From the NCBI RefSeq assembly GCF_016863335.1, contig NZ_BOOR01000004.1, positions 332,457-396,456 on the forward strand: a stretch of 64,000 nt of DNA. Direction: 5' to 3'. Made by a program: the position numbers and the translations under genes. The notes beneath the pieces were generated by a model. It had not been told where the DNA came from, ran no database searches, and worked only from the letters and a program-made list of their open reading frames with translations. Below are positions 41,329 to 51,831 of this stretch, piece by piece; within the stretch, counting starts at the first letter, position 1, and every line of letters begins with the position of its first letter. Source of the DNA: Planotetraspora thailandica. Lineage in GTDB: Bacteria; Actinomycetota; Actinomycetes; Streptosporangiales; Streptosporangiaceae.

Positions 41329-41967
41329 TCAGAACAGCGGTTCCTGCACGACGACGCCGGCGAGGACCGTGGACACCATCTTGCGTACGGCGCCGGCCTC
41401 CGGTGGGGCGCCCTTGCGGTCGGCGAACAGCAGGTGGCCGGCCCCGATCAGCGTGGGGGCGAGCGTCTCGATGTCGGCCTCGGCCGCGATGCGGCCGAGG
41501 TCGCGCTCCGCGGCGAGGTAGGAGGCGATCATGGTGCAGGCCTCCGTCAGGACCGGGACGCCGGCCGGCCATGCCCGGCGCAGCCGGGCGCGCACCTCGT
41601 CCCGGAAGGTGAGGAGGGGGACGATCGCCACGGCGACCGACCCGAACAGGGCCGTCAGCGCGTCGGTGAGGTTGTCGGCGACGGTGCCGGTCCCGGCGAG
41701 GTCGCGCAGGGCGGCGGCGTGGGCGTCCATCCGGTGGATGCGGTCGAACACGAACTCGGCGAGGAACGCGTCGAAGTCGTCGAAGTGCCGGTGCAGGACG
41801 CCCTTGGCGCAGCCTGCCTCCATGGTGACCGCCCGGCTGGTCAGCGCACTCGGCCCGTCCCTGAGCAGTATGCGCTCGGCGGCATCGAACAACTGCTCGC
41901 GCACGTCGCGGAGCGCTACCCCTGTCGGCACTGCGCGTCCTGCCCTTCTTCGCTCGGCGAAACCCAT
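41329..41967 (-). CDS. TetR-family regulator (methyltransferase-linked)
   Basis: A 212-residue repressor. The HTH is DVREQLFDAAERILLRDGPS then AVTMEAGCAKGVLHRHFDDF, and the rest is a helical ligand domain (LTDALTALFGSVAVAIVPLL). Its start (41967) is 4 bp from a perfect 22-bp palindrome that separates it from a methyltransferase gene, so it almost certainly represses both. The ligand is unknown. Confidence 0.9.
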   Translation of the reverse strand: MGFAERRRAGRAVPTGVALRDVREQLFDAAERILLRDGPSALTSRAVTMEAGCAKGVLHRHFDDFDAFLAEFVFDRIHRMDAHAAALRDLAGTGTVADNLTDALTALFGSVAVAIVPLLTFRDEVRARLRRAWPAGVPVLTEACTMIASYLAAERDLGRIAAEADIETLAPTLIGAGHLLFADRKGAPPEAGAVRKMVSTVLAGVVVQEPLF

Positions 41968-41970
41968 TGG

Positions 41971-41992
41971 ATAGTGGGCGAGCGCCCACTAT
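41971..41992. promoter_or_regulatory. Perfect 22-bp TetR operator
   Basis: ATAGTGGGCG-AG-CGCCCACTAT is an exact dyad with 10-bp arms and 2-nt centre. It fills the 34-bp gap between TetR (41967) and methyltransferase (42002) starts, and is followed by another half-site, GGTGGGCGC. Confidence 0.75.
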
Positions 41993-42001
41993 GGTGGGCG
42001 C

Positions 42002-42829
42002 ATGACCACTATACGGTCGGACCAATCACACCCCTCCGAGAACGAGCCTCATAAGGCCAGGCAGATGGCGGAGTCGTTCGGCGTGGACGCCGAACGCTAC
42101 GATCGCGTCCGGCCCCGCTATCCCGGCGCCATGGTGGAGCGGATCGTCGCCGCCTCCCCCGGACCGGACGTGCTCGACGTGGGCTGCGGCACGGGCATAG
42201 CAGCCCGGCAGTTCCACGCAGCGGGCTGCAATGTGCTGGGCGTCGAACCCGACGAACGGATGGCCGAGTTCGCTCGGCGCGGCGGGCTCGAGGTCGAGGT
42301 CGCGACGTTCGAAGCCTGGGATCCCGCCGGCCGGGAATTCGACGCGGTCATCGCGGGGACGCCATGGCACTGGGTCGATCCGCTCGCCGGAGCGGCCAAG
42401 GCGGCACAGGTGCTGCGTCCCGGCGGCCGGCTGGCGGCGTTCTGGCACGTGTCCGAGCCCCCGCCCGCCGTGTCGGAGGCCTTCGCCGCGGTCTACCGGC
42501 GGGTGATGCCCAACTCGCCGTTCACCTTCCGGGCGACGAGGTCGGCCCTGGACTCCCATCAGTCGCTGCTCACCAAGGCCGCCGACGGGATCCGAGAAGT
42601 GGGCGGGTTCGGCGACCCCGAACAGTGGCGATTCGACGGGGAGCGGACCTACACCCGCGATGAATGGCTGGACCAGTTGCCCACGTCCGGCGCCCTCACC
42701 CTGCTTCCGCCGGACAAGCTGGCGGAGGTGCTGGAGCGCGTCGGGGCCGCGATCGACGCGATGGGCGGCGGCTTCACGATGCCCTTCGCCACGCTGGTGG
42801 TCACCGCGGAGCGAACCGGCGCCGCCTGA
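42002..42829 (+). CDS. Class I SAM-dependent methyltransferase
   Basis: A 275-residue methyltransferase. The Rossmann motif I is VLDVGCGTGIAARQF, motif II is VLGVEPDERMAEFAR, the motif III/IV region is FDAVIAGTPWHWVDP, and post-motif LRPGGRLAAFWH is standard for the UbiE/methyltransferase_11 group. It starts 9 bp after the TetR operator and is probably TetR-repressed. The acceptor is unknown; drug or xenobiotic methylation is possible. Confidence 0.88.
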   Translation: MTTIRSDQSHPSENEPHKARQMAESFGVDAERYDRVRPRYPGAMVERIVAASPGPDVLDVGCGTGIAARQFHAAGCNVLGVEPDERMAEFARRGGLEVEVATFEAWDPAGREFDAVIAGTPWHWVDPLAGAAKAAQVLRPGGRLAAFWHVSEPPPAVSEAFAAVYRRVMPNSPFTFRATRSALDSHQSLLTKAADGIREVGGFGDPEQWRFDGERTYTRDEWLDQLPTSGALTLLPPDKLAEVLERVGAAIDAMGGGFTMPFATLVVTAERTGAA

Positions 42830-42831
42830 CA

Positions 42832-42850
42832 TGCCGGGCAGGTGCCGGCA
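42832..42850 (+). terminator. Small hairpin after methyltransferase
   Basis: TGCCGG (42832-42837) pairs with CCGGCA (42845-42850) around a 7-nt loop immediately after the stop codon. It is weak and could be fortuitous. The remaining sequence to 43068 shows no gene. Confidence 0.3.
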
Positions 42851-43068
42851 CCCCGCCACTCAGTCTCTGCCGTCGCCGCGGACGCCAGCGGATTTTCGTC
42901 CGGCCTGCGATTACGCGGGTTCCGCCGCCTGGTATTGATCATCACTGCTACGGTTCGGGATGGTTCGCGCATTCCATGCCCGGTTGGAGACGGGATGGCG
43001 ACCCGCTTTCTCTTGTTCCCCACGGCGCCGGCGGGCCTCCCGGAGGCGCCCGCAGACCTGAAGGCATC

Positions 43069-43740
43069 GTGACTGACGACCAGCGACATGGCGGTCGACG
43101 GCAGGCCCGCTCGCCTGTGACCCGCCTCGTGGTGATCCTGGTACAGGCCCTGGCGGTCGGAGCGGGATTCGGTGCGGCGACCTCCCTCGTGAACGCCGTC
43201 TCCCACAACTCCGCCGACCTTGAAAGCAGTGCCTATACCACCAGCGGGTGGTCGGCCGCGGAAATCGTGAGCGTGCTGCTCGACTCCGGCTGGGCTTGGG
43301 CGGGATTGGCGGTCGCAGCGGGGTGGCTGCTCACCCGCGCCGAGGGGAGCCGTCGCGCGGCGCCGGCGCAGGGTGCTGCCGCCGGTGTGCTGGCCCTGCT
43401 CGCGGCCACGGCCGCCTACAGCGTCGCCGACACCATCCGCAGCGGCGGCCCCTGGTACGAGTCCCAACAGCCCGTGTGGTGGGTCGCCGGCGTCATCTTC
43501 GGAGCACCCTTGGGCGCCGTCGGTGCATGCGTCAGGCGACCGGGAGCGATCGGCTTGTTCGCGAGACTGACCGTGCCGGTCGGCGCCGCCGTACAGATGG
43601 TCGTGCTCCCACCCGGCAGGAACGAGGTGGTCGAGACCATAGGGAAGACGATCGTGTGGACAGGGGCCGCCGCGAGCATCGGCTTCGTCGTCGTCCGTTT
43701 CCTTCAGGAGCGGCGCCGGCGCTCCGTGACAGCCGATTGA
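43069..43740 (+). CDS. Six-helix membrane protein of unknown function
   Basis: A 223-residue integral membrane protein. Helices include LVVILVQALAVGAGFGAATS, WAWAGLAVAAGWLLT, VLALLAATAAYSVA, VWWVAGVIFGAPLGAVGA, LFARLTVPVGAAVQMVV and IVWTGAAASIGFVVVRFL, with a short basic C-terminus. From memory it resembles actinobacterial DUF6518-type proteins, with low confidence. Start GTG 43069 is a compromise; no good ribosome-binding site is seen. Confidence 0.6.
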   Translation: MTDDQRHGGRRQARSPVTRLVVILVQALAVGAGFGAATSLVNAVSHNSADLESSAYTTSGWSAAEIVSVLLDSGWAWAGLAVAAGWLLTRAEGSRRAAPAQGAAAGVLALLAATAAYSVADTIRSGGPWYESQQPVWWVAGVIFGAPLGAVGACVRRPGAIGLFARLTVPVGAAVQMVVLPPGRNEVVETIGKTIVWTGAAASIGFVVVRFLQERRRRSVTAD

Positions 43741-43756
43741 TCGGCCGGACGAATGA

Positions 43757-43794
43757 CGCCGGGCGGGACCCATCCACGATGGCCCCGCCCGGCG
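43757..43794. terminator. Bidirectional hairpin before araA 3' end
   Basis: CGCCGGGCGGG (43757-43767) pairs perfectly with CCCGCCCGGCG (43784-43794), between the convergent membrane-protein and araA genes. A second, tighter dyad GGCCGGCT-C-AGCCGGCC follows at 43805-43821. Together they probably end transcription from both sides. Confidence 0.65.
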
Positions 43795-43837
43795 GGTACG
43801 GCTGGGCCGGCTCAGCCGGCCGTACGAGGGAAATGCG

Positions 43838-45319
43838 TTACAGGCCGCGCGCGAGGCGGTAGTAGGCCTGGTTCCAGCGCAGCTCCTTGGCGAAGCCGCG
43901 CGCGGTGGTCTCTGCGTCGATGACGACCAGCTCCACGCCGAGCATGTCGGCCAGGTCGGTGAGCTCGTCCGCTCCGACGGCGGCCGACAACACGGTGTGG
44001 TGCGGGCCTCCGGCGGTCAGCCACGACTCGGTGGAGGTGCGCATGTCGGGCCGGGGCTTCCAGACCGCGCGGGCGACGGGGAGCTTCGGCAGCGGCTCCG
44101 GCGGCGCCACCACGTCGATCTCGTTGGCGACCAGGCGGAACCTGTCCCCCATGTCGGCCAGGCCCACCACGACGGCGGGGCCGGGGGCGGCGTCGAAGAC
44201 CAGGCGCACCGGGTCCTCCCTGCCGCCGATGCCCAGCGGGTGGATCTCGCACGACGGGGTGCCGCCGGAGATGGTCGGGCAGACCTCCAGCATGTGAGCA
44301 CCGAGGATCAGCTCCTCCCCTGGCGTGAGGTTGTAGGTGTAGTCCTCCATGAAGGAGGTGCCGCCGGGCAGTCCCTCGGCCGTCTTCTTCAGGGTGCGCA
44401 GCAGCACCGAGGTCTTCCAGTCGCCTTCGCCGCCGAAGCCGTAGCCGTCGGCCATCAGGCGTTGTACGGCCAGGCCGGGCAGTTGCCGCAAGCCGCCGAG
44501 GTCCTCGAAGTTGGTGGTGAACGCCTTGAAGCCGCCCGCTTCCAGGAAGCCCCGCAGTCCCAGCTCGATGCGGGCCGCGTAGCGCAGCGAGTCGTGCCGG
44601 TCGCCGCCCGCCCGCAGCTCGGGCGCCACCTGGTAGAGCTCCTCGTACTCCTTGACCAACGCCGTCACATCCGCGTCCGCGGCGGCGTCCACGGCCTCGA
44701 CGAGGTCGTTGACGCCGTACGTGTTCACGGAAACGCCGAACTTGAGCTGGGCCTCGACCTTGTCGCCTTCGGTGACGGCCACGTCGCGCATGTTGTCGCC
44801 GAAGCGTGCGAGCTTGAGCGAGGCGACCTCGGCGCGCCCGGCCGCCGCGTGTGCCCAGACCGAGATGCGCGCGGCCACCGACGGGTCGCTGACGTGACCG
44901 GCGACGGTCTTGCGCGCGACCCCGAGGCGCGTCTGGATGTAGCCGAACTCACGGTCGCCGTGCGCCGCCTGGTTGAGGTTCATGAAGTCCATGTCGATGG
45001 TGCTCCATGGCAGCTCACGGTTGGCCTGCGTGTGCAGATGCACCAGCGGCTTGCGCAGCGCGTCGAGGCCGGCGATCCACATCTTCGCGGGCGAGAACGT
45101 GTGCATCCACGCGATCAGCCCGATGCACTCGTCGTCGGAGTTGGCCTCCAGGCACACCCGGCGAATCGCGGCGGCGTCGGTGAGCACGGGCAGCCAGACC
45201 AGCTCGAACGGCAGCGCCTCCCCGAGTTCGCGCGCGATCTCGCGGGACTGCTCGGCCACCTGGTTGAGCGTGTCCTCGCCGTACAAGCCCTGGCTGCCGG
45301 TCAGAAACCAGATCTTCAA
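43838..45319 (-). CDS. araA: L-arabinose isomerase
   Basis: 493 residues, the usual AraA length. It converts L-arabinose to L-ribulose with Mn. [20 protein letters not shown] is the conserved N-terminus; the metal and substrate ligands lie in [25 protein letters not shown] (Glu) and [11 protein letters not shown] (Glu, His later in GAHMLEVCP). The start is TTG 45319 with GAGGAG upstream and overlaps the araD stop as TTGA. It is last in araB-araD-araA, under the LacI-type regulator encoded upstream. Confidence 0.96.
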   Translation of the reverse strand: MKIWFLTGSQGLYGEDTLNQVAEQSREIARELGEALPFELVWLPVLTDAAAIRRVCLEANSDDECIGLIAWMHTFSPAKMWIAGLDALRKPLVHLHTQANRELPWSTIDMDFMNLNQAAHGDREFGYIQTRLGVARKTVAGHVSDPSVAARISVWAHAAAGRAEVASLKLARFGDNMRDVAVTEGDKVEAQLKFGVSVNTYGVNDLVEAVDAAADADVTALVKEYEELYQVAPELRAGGDRHDSLRYAARIELGLRGFLEAGGFKAFTTNFEDLGGLRQLPGLAVQRLMADGYGFGGEGDWKTSVLLRTLKKTAEGLPGGTSFMEDYTYNLTPGEELILGAHMLEVCPTISGGTPSCEIHPLGIGGREDPVRLVFDAAPGPAVVVGLADMGDRFRLVANEIDVVAPPEPLPKLPVARAVWKPRPDMRTSTESWLTAGGPHHTVLSAAVGADELTDLADMLGVELVVIDAETTARGFAKELRWNQAYYRLARGL

Positions 45320-45975
45320 CGCGAGCTCCTCTGCCCATAAACGTTCTGGTAGCGGTCGTAGAGACGGTCGATGTCGTCCTGCTTGATCGGCACGGGGTCG
45401 CCGAGCTGGCGTGAGACGTGCACGGTCCGGGCGACGTCCTCGCACATCACCGCGGCCTTCACCGCGGCCTTCGGGGAGTCGCCGATGCTGAAGACGCCGT
45501 GATTCTGCATGAGGACGGCGGGCGAGCGGTGACCGGAGAGCACCTCGACCACTCCCCTGCCGATGTCGTCGCCGCCGATCAGCGCGAACGGCCCAACGGG
45601 GATCTCGCCGCCGAACTCGTCGGCCATCGCGGTGAGCACGCAGGGGATCGGCTCGGCCCGCGCCGCCCACGCCGAGGCGTAGGTCGAATGGGTGTGCACG
45701 ACGCCGCCGACCTCGGGCATGTGGCGGTAGACGTAGGCGTGCGCCGCGGTGTCGCTTGACGGCGCGTAGTCGCCCTCGACGACCTCGCCGTCGAGGTCGC
45801 AGACCACCATCGACGCCGGGGTGAGGTCGTCGTAGGAGACACCGCTCGGCTTGATGACGAACAGGTCCTCGCCCGGCACGCGGCCGGAGACGTTGCCCGC
45901 CGTCCAGGCGACGAGGTTGTAGCGCACCAGCTCGGCGTGCAGGCCGCACACGGCCTCCCGGAGCTGCTCGATCAT
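45316..45975 (-). CDS. araD: L-ribulose-5-phosphate 4-epimerase
   Basis: A 219-residue class II aldolase fold enzyme that makes D-xylulose 5-phosphate. Substrate motifs are [20 protein letters not shown] and [12 protein letters not shown]; zinc His ligands lie in [14 protein letters not shown] and [10 protein letters not shown]. Its ATG (45975) overlaps the araB stop by 4 bp and its stop overlaps araA, so the three genes are translationally coupled. Confidence 0.94.
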   Translation of the reverse strand: MIEQLREAVCGLHAELVRYNLVAWTAGNVSGRVPGEDLFVIKPSGVSYDDLTPASMVVCDLDGEVVEGDYAPSSDTAAHAYVYRHMPEVGGVVHTHSTYASAWAARAEPIPCVLTAMADEFGGEIPVGPFALIGGDDIGRGVVEVLSGHRSPAVLMQNHGVFSIGDSPKAAVKAAVMCEDVARTVHVSRQLGDPVPIKQDDIDRLYDRYQNVYGQRSSR

Positions 45976-47621
45976 GCCGTGGCCTCGTTTCTGATCGCGC
46001 GGAGCCGGTGCAGCAGCCCGCCGTCCGCGAAATGGTCGTGCAGGTGGCGATATTCGGCGTAGAGCCGGTCGTAGGCGTCGGCTCGACGCGGGTCGGGGAC
46101 ATAGGCGCCGGATGTGCGCTTGCCCATCGCGGCGGAGGCCTCGGTGATGTCGGCGTAGGCGCCGGCCGCGACGGCCGCGTGGATGGCCGAGCCGAGGGCG
46201 GGGCCCTGGTCGGACCCGATCACCGACAGCGGGCGGCGCAGCACGTCGCTGTAGACCTGCATGAGGAACCGGTTCTTCAGCAGGCCGCCCGCGACGATGA
46301 ACTCCTCGACGGGCACGCCGGACGCCTCGAAGGTCTCCACGATGACGCGGGCGCCGAACGCGGTGGCCTCGATGAGCGCGCGGTAGACGTCCTCGGGTGC
46401 CGTCGCGAGCGTCTGGCCGACGATCACCCCGGACAGGTTGTGGTCGACGAGCACCGACCGGTTGCCGCCGTGCCAGTCGAGCGCGACGAGCCCGTGCGCG
46501 CCCACCTCCTGCCGCTCGGCGAGCGCCGTCAGGTGGTCGTGCACGCTGATGCCGAGCTCGGCGGCGCGCTCGCTGTAGGCGGCGGGCACCGAGGTCTCGA
46601 CGAACCAGGCGAAGATGTCCCCGACCGCCGACTGCCCGGCCTCGTAGCCCCACAGGCCGGGCACGATCCCATCGCGGACCACGCCGCACATGCCGGGGAC
46701 CTCGGCCAGCTCGCCGGAGGACATGATGTGGCAGGTCGAGGTGCCCATGATGGCGACCATCTGGCCTGGCCGTACGGCGTCGGCGGCGGCGGCCGTGACG
46801 TGCGCGTCGACGTTGCCCACGGCGACCGCGATGCCTTCGGGCAGCCTGGTCCACTGCGCGGCCTGCGCGGTCAGCCGTCCGGCGAGCCCGCCGAGGCGGG
46901 CGAGCTCCCGCCCGAGCGTGGCGGTGAATCCGGCGAAGCCCGCATTGAGCGCGCCGAGGAAGTCCTGACTCGGATAGCGGCCGTCCTGGTGGATGCCCTT
47001 GTATCCCGCCGTGCAGATGTTGCGGGTCTCCACTCCGGTGAGCTGCCAGATGATCCAGTCGGCGGCCTCGATCCAGCGCTCGGCCAGTCCGTAGATCTCC
47101 GGGTCTTCTTCGAGCGCCTGCAGACCTTTGGCGAACTCCCACTCGGAGGAGATCTTTCCGCCGTAGCGCGGCAGCCACGGCTCTCCGCGCTCGGCGGCGA
47201 GGGCGTTGATGCGGTCGGCCTGCGCCTGAGCCGCGTGGTGTTTCCACAGCTTGGGCCAGGCGTGCGGCCGGTCGGGGTGCAGTTCGCTGAGGGGCGCGCC
47301 GTCGGCCGTGGTGGGCAACATCGTGCAGGCGGTGAAGTCGGTGCCGATGCCGATCACGTCGGCCGGGGCGACTCCGGCGACCGCCAGCGCCTTGGGGACG
47401 GCGATGCGCAGCACGTCGCGCCAGTCCTCCGGCGACTGCAGCGCCCAGTCGGGCCCCAGCCTGACCGTGGTGCCGGGAAGGACGTCTTCGATGACTCCGT
47501 GGGTGTATTCGTGGACCGCGCTGCCCAACTCGGCCCCGTCGCTCACCCGCACGACGACGGCGCGGCCGGAAAGCGTGCCGAAATCGACACCGATCACATA
47601 GCGCTCGTTGTTATCGCTCAC
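45972..47621 (-). CDS. araB: Ribulokinase
   Basis: A 549-residue FGGY-family kinase that phosphorylates L-ribulose. The phosphate loop is [16 protein letters not shown], the AraB-specific segments are [13 protein letters not shown] and [12 protein letters not shown], and the C-terminal ATP motif is [19 protein letters not shown]. The GTG start 47621 has GGAG 7 nt upstream. Its first five codons form a LacI-type operator. It is the first gene of the ara operon, 49 bp after the regulator gene. Confidence 0.95.
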   Translation of the reverse strand: MSDNNERYVIGVDFGTLSGRAVVVRVSDGAELGSAVHEYTHGVIEDVLPGTTVRLGPDWALQSPEDWRDVLRIAVPKALAVAGVAPADVIGIGTDFTACTMLPTTADGAPLSELHPDRPHAWPKLWKHHAAQAQADRINALAAERGEPWLPRYGGKISSEWEFAKGLQALEEDPEIYGLAERWIEAADWIIWQLTGVETRNICTAGYKGIHQDGRYPSQDFLGALNAGFAGFTATLGRELARLGGLAGRLTAQAAQWTRLPEGIAVAVGNVDAHVTAAAADAVRPGQMVAIMGTSTCHIMSSGELAEVPGMCGVVRDGIVPGLWGYEAGQSAVGDIFAWFVETSVPAAYSERAAELGISVHDHLTALAERQEVGAHGLVALDWHGGNRSVLVDHNLSGVIVGQTLATAPEDVYRALIEATAFGARVIVETFEASGVPVEEFIVAGGLLKNRFLMQVYSDVLRRPLSVIGSDQGPALGSAIHAAVAAGAYADITEASAAMGKRTSGAYVPDPRRADAYDRLYAEYRHLHDHFADGGLLHRLRAIRNEATA

Positions 47622-47622
47622 A
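47609..47622 (-). promoter_or_regulatory. AraR operator 1, inside the araB start
   Basis: On the reverse strand TGTGAGCGATAACA covers the araB GTG codon and the next four codons. It matches the LacI-family form TGTnAnCGnTnACA and the two other copies upstream of araR and chvE. A repressor here would act as a roadblock or occlude initiation. Confidence 0.75.
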
Positions 47623-47670
47623 TTTACTCCAACGGGGACGGGGACTGCTTGCCGGGTCACGTCTGCGGTG

Positions 47671-48699
47671 CTAGGAGTTCCGGGGAGCGCTGCTGGCCCG
47701 GACCACGAGATCGGGGGGCACGACGAAACGCTCCGTCTCGCCCCGCCCCTCGGCCTCGATCTGCTTGAGGAGCACGTCGATGCTGTGCCGGCCGACGGCG
47801 CCGAAATCCTGGCGCACGGTGGTCAGCGGCGGGGAGAAGAACTCCGACTCGGGGATGTCGTCGAAGCCGACCACGCTGATCTGGTCGGGCACCCGCACCC
47901 CCTCCTCGGTGAAGGCGCGAAGCACACCGAGCGCCATCTGGTCGTTGGCGACGAACACCGCGCTCACCTCGTCGGCCATCGCGGCAAGCCGCTTGCCCGC
48001 CTCGTAGCCCGAGCGCGGGCTCCAGTCGCCGGACAACACGTCGGGGATCTCCCGCCCGGCGGCGGTCAGCGCGGCCTCCCACCCCTCGATGCGGCCCTCG
48101 GCCTCCAGCCAGTCCTGCGGACCCCTTACATGCCAGACCGTCTCGTGCCCGAAGTCGAGCAGGTGGGCGGTGGCGAGTCTCGCTCCCTCGGCCTGATCGA
48201 CGCAGATCACCGGGGCCGCGCCTCCGTGACCGCCTTCGACGGCGACCACGGGAATGCCCCGGGGCAGGTCCTCCAGCGCGCTGGCCGCCGACCGCTGCGG
48301 CGCGACGACCACGATGCCGTCGACGCCCTGCTCGGTCAGATAGTCGATGGCGTCACGCACGCCGGCCCTGTCGATGGTGCGCAGGCTGACGATGCTGACG
48401 AAGTAGCCGGCGTCTCTGGCGGCCTGCTCGATGCCGTAGACGGTGCTGGCCGGGCCGTACAGGATGGTGTCGAAGCTGACCACGCCCAGCGTGCGCGAGT
48501 GGCGGGTCACGAGGGCGCGCGCGACCATGTTGCGGCGGTACCCGAGCCGGTCGATCGCCTTGAGGACCCGATCGCGGGTCTCGGCGCGGACGTTCGGATG
48601 CTCGTTGAGCACCCGCGAGACCGTCTGGTGCGACACACCTGCGGCCTTGGCCACATCGGCCATGACCGGCGGGCGACCTCCCGCACTCGATCCCAACAC
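47671..48699 (-). CDS. LacI-family regulator of arabinose genes
   Basis: A 342-residue repressor. The HTH is PVMADVAKAAGVSHQTVSRV, the hinge helix is VARALVTRHSRTLGVV, and a periplasmic-binding-protein-like sugar domain follows (SVVGFDDIPESEFFSPPLTT). I start at GTG 48699, which has AAAGGAG 4-5 nt upstream; longer in-frame extensions lack an HTH relation. Placed between araBDA and the ChvE-type importer, with its sites at both and at its own promoter, it acts as the L-arabinose regulator (AraR role; not homologous to GntR-type Bacillus AraR). Confidence 0.93.
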   Translation of the reverse strand: MLGSSAGGRPPVMADVAKAAGVSHQTVSRVLNEHPNVRAETRDRVLKAIDRLGYRRNMVARALVTRHSRTLGVVSFDTILYGPASTVYGIEQAARDAGYFVSIVSLRTIDRAGVRDAIDYLTEQGVDGIVVVAPQRSAASALEDLPRGIPVVAVEGGHGGAAPVICVDQAEGARLATAHLLDFGHETVWHVRGPQDWLEAEGRIEGWEAALTAAGREIPDVLSGDWSPRSGYEAGKRLAAMADEVSAVFVANDQMALGVLRAFTEEGVRVPDQISVVGFDDIPESEFFSPPLTTVRQDFGAVGRHSIDVLLKQIEAEGRGETERFVVPPDLVVRASSAPRNS

Positions 48700-48843
48700 C
48701 GGCTCCTTTCGCGCCCGATCGACCACCTGGCCCCCCGCCCGATGATCCATGATCACCGAAGCGCGCCCGCCGGGGAGACGAACGCCCACTGAACAGTGTC
48801 CACCGGCCGGCGCCCGTCAATAAACCGCGGTCGCTAGACCACG

Positions 48844-48873
48844 ACTGTGAGCGTTAACAACCTGTCGAGTCAA
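48844..48873 (-). promoter_or_regulatory. araR-side promoter with AraR operator 2
   Basis: On the reverse strand a TTGACT -35 (48873-48868), an 18-bp spacer and CACAGT (48849-48844) form a promoter toward the LacI gene. The operator TGTGAGCGTTAACA (48846-48859) overlaps its -10, so the regulator probably represses itself. Confidence 0.6.
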
Positions 48874-48954
48874 GCGGGACGTTGATTACGTTCAGGTTAC
48901 GAAGAGGGGTAGTGAATGATTGCCCCCTTGTTACGGCGACGTTATCGCGGTCTA

Positions 48955-48983
48955 TTGACAGTAGGAATGTTAGCGATAACACT
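48955..48983 (+). promoter_or_regulatory. chvE promoter with AraR operator 3
   Basis: TTGACA (48955-48960) is followed by a -10-like TAACAC (48977-48982). The operator TGTTAGCGATAACA (48968-48981) lies across the spacer and -10, a classic steric repression site. The leader to ATG 49094 ends with AAGGAGAG. Confidence 0.7.
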
Positions 48984-49093
48984 ACCGATCCCAGGATCAG
49001 ACGACAGCCCGAGCCTTCGCAGCTGGCGACCTATCTCGGGCCAGACCGTCGCCCCGTGCCGCATCCGGCCACCCCCATGGGCAAGGAGAGAAA

Positions 49094-50224
49094 ATGAGAT
49101 TCCGACGATTGGCAGCGGTGGTTCCCGCCGTCGCCATTGCCGTGCTCGCCGCGGCGTGCGGTTCGAGCGAGAAGACGGTCGACGTGCAGACCACGTCGGG
49201 CAACAACAACGGAGCCCTTGTGGGCGTCACCATGCCGACCAAGTCGTCGGAGCGGTGGATCCACGACGGCGACAACGTCAAGGCCGGTCTGGAGAAGCTG
49301 GGGTACAAGGTCGACCTCCAGTACGCGGAGAACGACATCCCCACCCAGGTCAACCAGATCGAGAACCAGATCACCCGGGGCGCCAAGCTCCTGATCATCG
49401 CTTCGATCGACGGCACCGCGATCACCACGCAGCTGCAGGAGGCCGCGGACAAGAAGATCCCGGTCATCGCCTACGACCGGTTGATCCGCAACAGCCCCAA
49501 CGTCGACTACTACGCCACGTTCGACAACTTCAAGGTCGGCGTCCAGCAGGCCACCTCGCTGCTGGTCGGCCTGAAGCTCAAGAACGAGGACGGCACCGAC
49601 GGCACCGCCAAGGGGCCGTTCAACATCGAGCTGTTCGGCGGCTCCCCCGACGACAACAACGCGACGTTCTTCTTCAACGGCGCCATGTCGGTGCTCCAGC
49701 CGTACATCGACAACAAGACGCTCGTCGTGAAGAGCGGTCAGACGGACTTCAAGACCGTCGCCATCCTCCGGTGGGACCCCGCCACGGCGCAGAAGCGCAT
49801 GGAGGACCTGCTGACCAAGACCTACAGCGGCGGCACGAAGGTCGACGGCGTCCTGTCGCCCTACGACGGCCTTTCGATCGGCATCCTGTCGGCGCTCAAG
49901 AGCAACGGCTACGGCACGGCCGACCAGCCGTACCCGATCGTGACCGGCCAGGACGCCGAGCTCGCGTCGGTCAAGTCGATCATCGCCGGTGAGCAGTACT
50001 CCACCATTTACAAGGACACCCGTCAGCTGGCGGACATCACGGTCAAGATGGCGGATACCGTACTCAAGGGTGGACAGCCCGAAGTCAACAACACCAAGGA
50101 CTACGACAACGGCAACAAGGTCGTCCCGTCGTACCTGCTGGACCCGGTGATCGTGAACAAAACGAACTACCAGAAGGAAGTCGTCGACACCGGTTACTAC
50201 ACCCAGGCCCAGCTCGGCGGCTGA
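49094..50224 (+). CDS. chvE: Monosaccharide ABC transporter substrate-binding lipoprotein (ChvE-like)
   Basis: A 376-residue lipoprotein. The signal [20 protein letters not shown] is followed by the lipobox Cys in AAACGSSE. The mature domain ([60 protein letters not shown]) is the ChvE type that binds arabinose, galactose or glucose. It is first in an import operon with mmsA and mmsB; the ara context makes L-arabinose the likely ligand. Confidence 0.93.
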   Translation: MRFRRLAAVVPAVAIAVLAAACGSSEKTVDVQTTSGNNNGALVGVTMPTKSSERWIHDGDNVKAGLEKLGYKVDLQYAENDIPTQVNQIENQITRGAKLLIIASIDGTAITTQLQEAADKKIPVIAYDRLIRNSPNVDYYATFDNFKVGVQQATSLLVGLKLKNEDGTDGTAKGPFNIELFGGSPDDNNATFFFNGAMSVLQPYIDNKTLVVKSGQTDFKTVAILRWDPATAQKRMEDLLTKTYSGGTKVDGVLSPYDGLSIGILSALKSNGYGTADQPYPIVTGQDAELASVKSIIAGEQYSTIYKDTRQLADITVKMADTVLKGGQPEVNNTKDYDNGNKVVPSYLLDPVIVNKTNYQKEVVDTGYYTQAQLGG

Positions 50225-50295
50225 CCCGCAACGAGGTGCGGCCCTGGACGGGGGCCGCACCTCCTTCACAGCTCACCGAGAGGCCATGAGCGACA

Positions 50296-51831
50296 ATGAC
50301 CGATGACATCCTGCGGATGCGTGGGATCACCAAGACGTTCCCCGGAGTCAAGGCGCTCCAGGACGTGAACCTCTCCGTGCGACGGGGCGGGATCCACGCG
50401 ATCTGCGGCGAGAACGGCGCCGGCAAGTCGACCTTGATGAAGGTGCTGTCCGGCGTCTACCCGCACGGGTCGTACGAGGGTGAGATCTTCTTCGACGGCG
50501 AGTTGTGCCGGTTCGGCGACATCCGCGACAGCGAGCACCGCGGGATCGTCATCATCCACCAGGAGCTGGCGCTGTGCCCGCAGCTGTCGATCGCCGAGAA
50601 CATCTTCCTCGGCAACGAGCAGTCCGCCCGGGGACTGATCGACTGGAACAGGACCAACGCCGAGGCGGCCGAGCTGCTGAACCGCGTGGGCCTGCACGAG
50701 AACCCGGTGACGACGATCTCCGACATCGGAGTGGGCAAGCAGCAGCTCGTCGAGATCGCCAAGGCCCTCGCGAAGAAGGTGCGGCTGCTCATCCTCGACG
50801 AGCCCACGGCCGCGCTCAACGACGAGGACTCCGCGCACCTGCTCGACCTGCTGCGCGGCCTGCGTGACGAGGGCATCACCTGCGTGATCATCTCGCACAA
50901 GCTGAACGAGGTCATGGCGATCGCCGACTCGATCAGCATCCTGCGCGACGGCCGCTCCATCGAGTCGCTGGACATGGCGACCGGCGAGGTGACCGAGGAC
51001 CGGATCATCTCGGGCATGGTGGGCCGCGCGCTGGAGAACCGCTTCCCGCCGCACGAGCCCAACATCGGCGAGGAGGCGCTGCGCATCGAGAACTGGACGG
51101 TGCACAGCCCCACGCAGCGCGGGCGCGAGGTGGTCTCCAACGCGAACCTCACGCTGAGGAAGGGCGAGATCGTCGGCCTGGCCGGGCTCATGGGCGCCGG
51201 CCGCACCGAGCTCGCGATGAGCGTCTTCGGCCGCAGTTACGGCACCGACATCACCGGCAAGCTCTACAAGAACGGCAAGCCGATCGAGGCGCGGACCGTG
51301 CGGGAGGCGATCCGCAACGGCATCGCCTACGCCACGGAGGACCGCAAGCGCTACGGCCTCAACCTGATCGAGGACATCAAGCGCAACGTCTCGGCGGCGG
51401 CTCTGTCCAAGCTGGCCCGCCGCGGCTGGGTCAACGACAACGAGGAATACCGCGTCGCCGACGAGTACCGCGCGAGCATGAACATCAAGGCTCCGGGCGT
51501 GTCGAGCATCACCGGCAAGCTCAGCGGCGGCAACCAGCAGAAGGTCGTGCTGGCCAAGTGGATCTTCACGGACGCCGACGTCCTCATCCTCGACGAACCG
51601 ACGCGGGGCATCGACGTCGGCGCCAAATACGAGATCTATTCGATCATCAACCGGCTCGCGGACGCGGGAAAGGCCATCCTCGTCATCTCCTCGGAGCTGC
51701 CGGAACTCCTGGGCCTGTGTGACCGCATCTACGCGCTCTCGGCCGGCCGGATCACCGGCGAAGTCCAGCGAAGCGAAGCCACACAGGAGCGGATCATGCA
51801 GTACATGACGAAGGGACTGGACGAGACCTGA
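50296..51831 (+). CDS. mmsA: Monosaccharide ABC importer ATPase (MmsA/GguA)
   Basis: A 511-residue protein with two fused ATPase domains. The first has Walker [10 protein letters not shown] at 38-46, the Q-loop [10 protein letters not shown] and the degenerate signature [12 protein letters not shown]. The second has the degenerate Walker [15 protein letters not shown] and the full signature [14 protein letters not shown] with [11 protein letters not shown]. This asymmetry is normal for CUT2-type ATPases. It energises the MmsB permease. Confidence 0.94.
   Translation: MTDDILRMRGITKTFPGVKALQDVNLSVRRGGIHAICGENGAGKSTLMKVLSGVYPHGSYEGEIFFDGELCRFGDIRDSEHRGIVIIHQELALCPQLSIAENIFLGNEQSARGLIDWNRTNAEAAELLNRVGLHENPVTTISDIGVGKQQLVEIAKALAKKVRLLILDEPTAALNDEDSAHLLDLLRGLRDEGITCVIISHKLNEVMAIADSISILRDGRSIESLDMATGEVTEDRIISGMVGRALENRFPPHEPNIGEEALRIENWTVHSPTQRGREVVSNANLTLRKGEIVGLAGLMGAGRTELAMSVFGRSYGTDITGKLYKNGKPIEARTVREAIRNGIAYATEDRKRYGLNLIEDIKRNVSAAALSKLARRGWVNDNEEYRVADEYRASMNIKAPGVSSITGKLSGGNQQKVVLAKWIFTDADVLILDEPTRGIDVGAKYEIYSIINRLADAGKAILVISSELPELLGLCDRIYALSAGRITGEVQRSEATQERIMQYMTKGLDET

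Noticed and set aside
43997..47768. Very long open frames on the + strand across the araBDA region
   Set aside because: They lie opposite araA, araD and araB, whose products are unmistakable; their translations are low-complexity Gly/Arg/Asp/His-rich and arise from high GC.
47671..48699. Naming the LacI gene as Bacillus-type AraR
   Set aside because: Bacillus AraR has a GntR-type HTH; this protein has a LacI HTH and LacI-type operators, so only the role is comparable.
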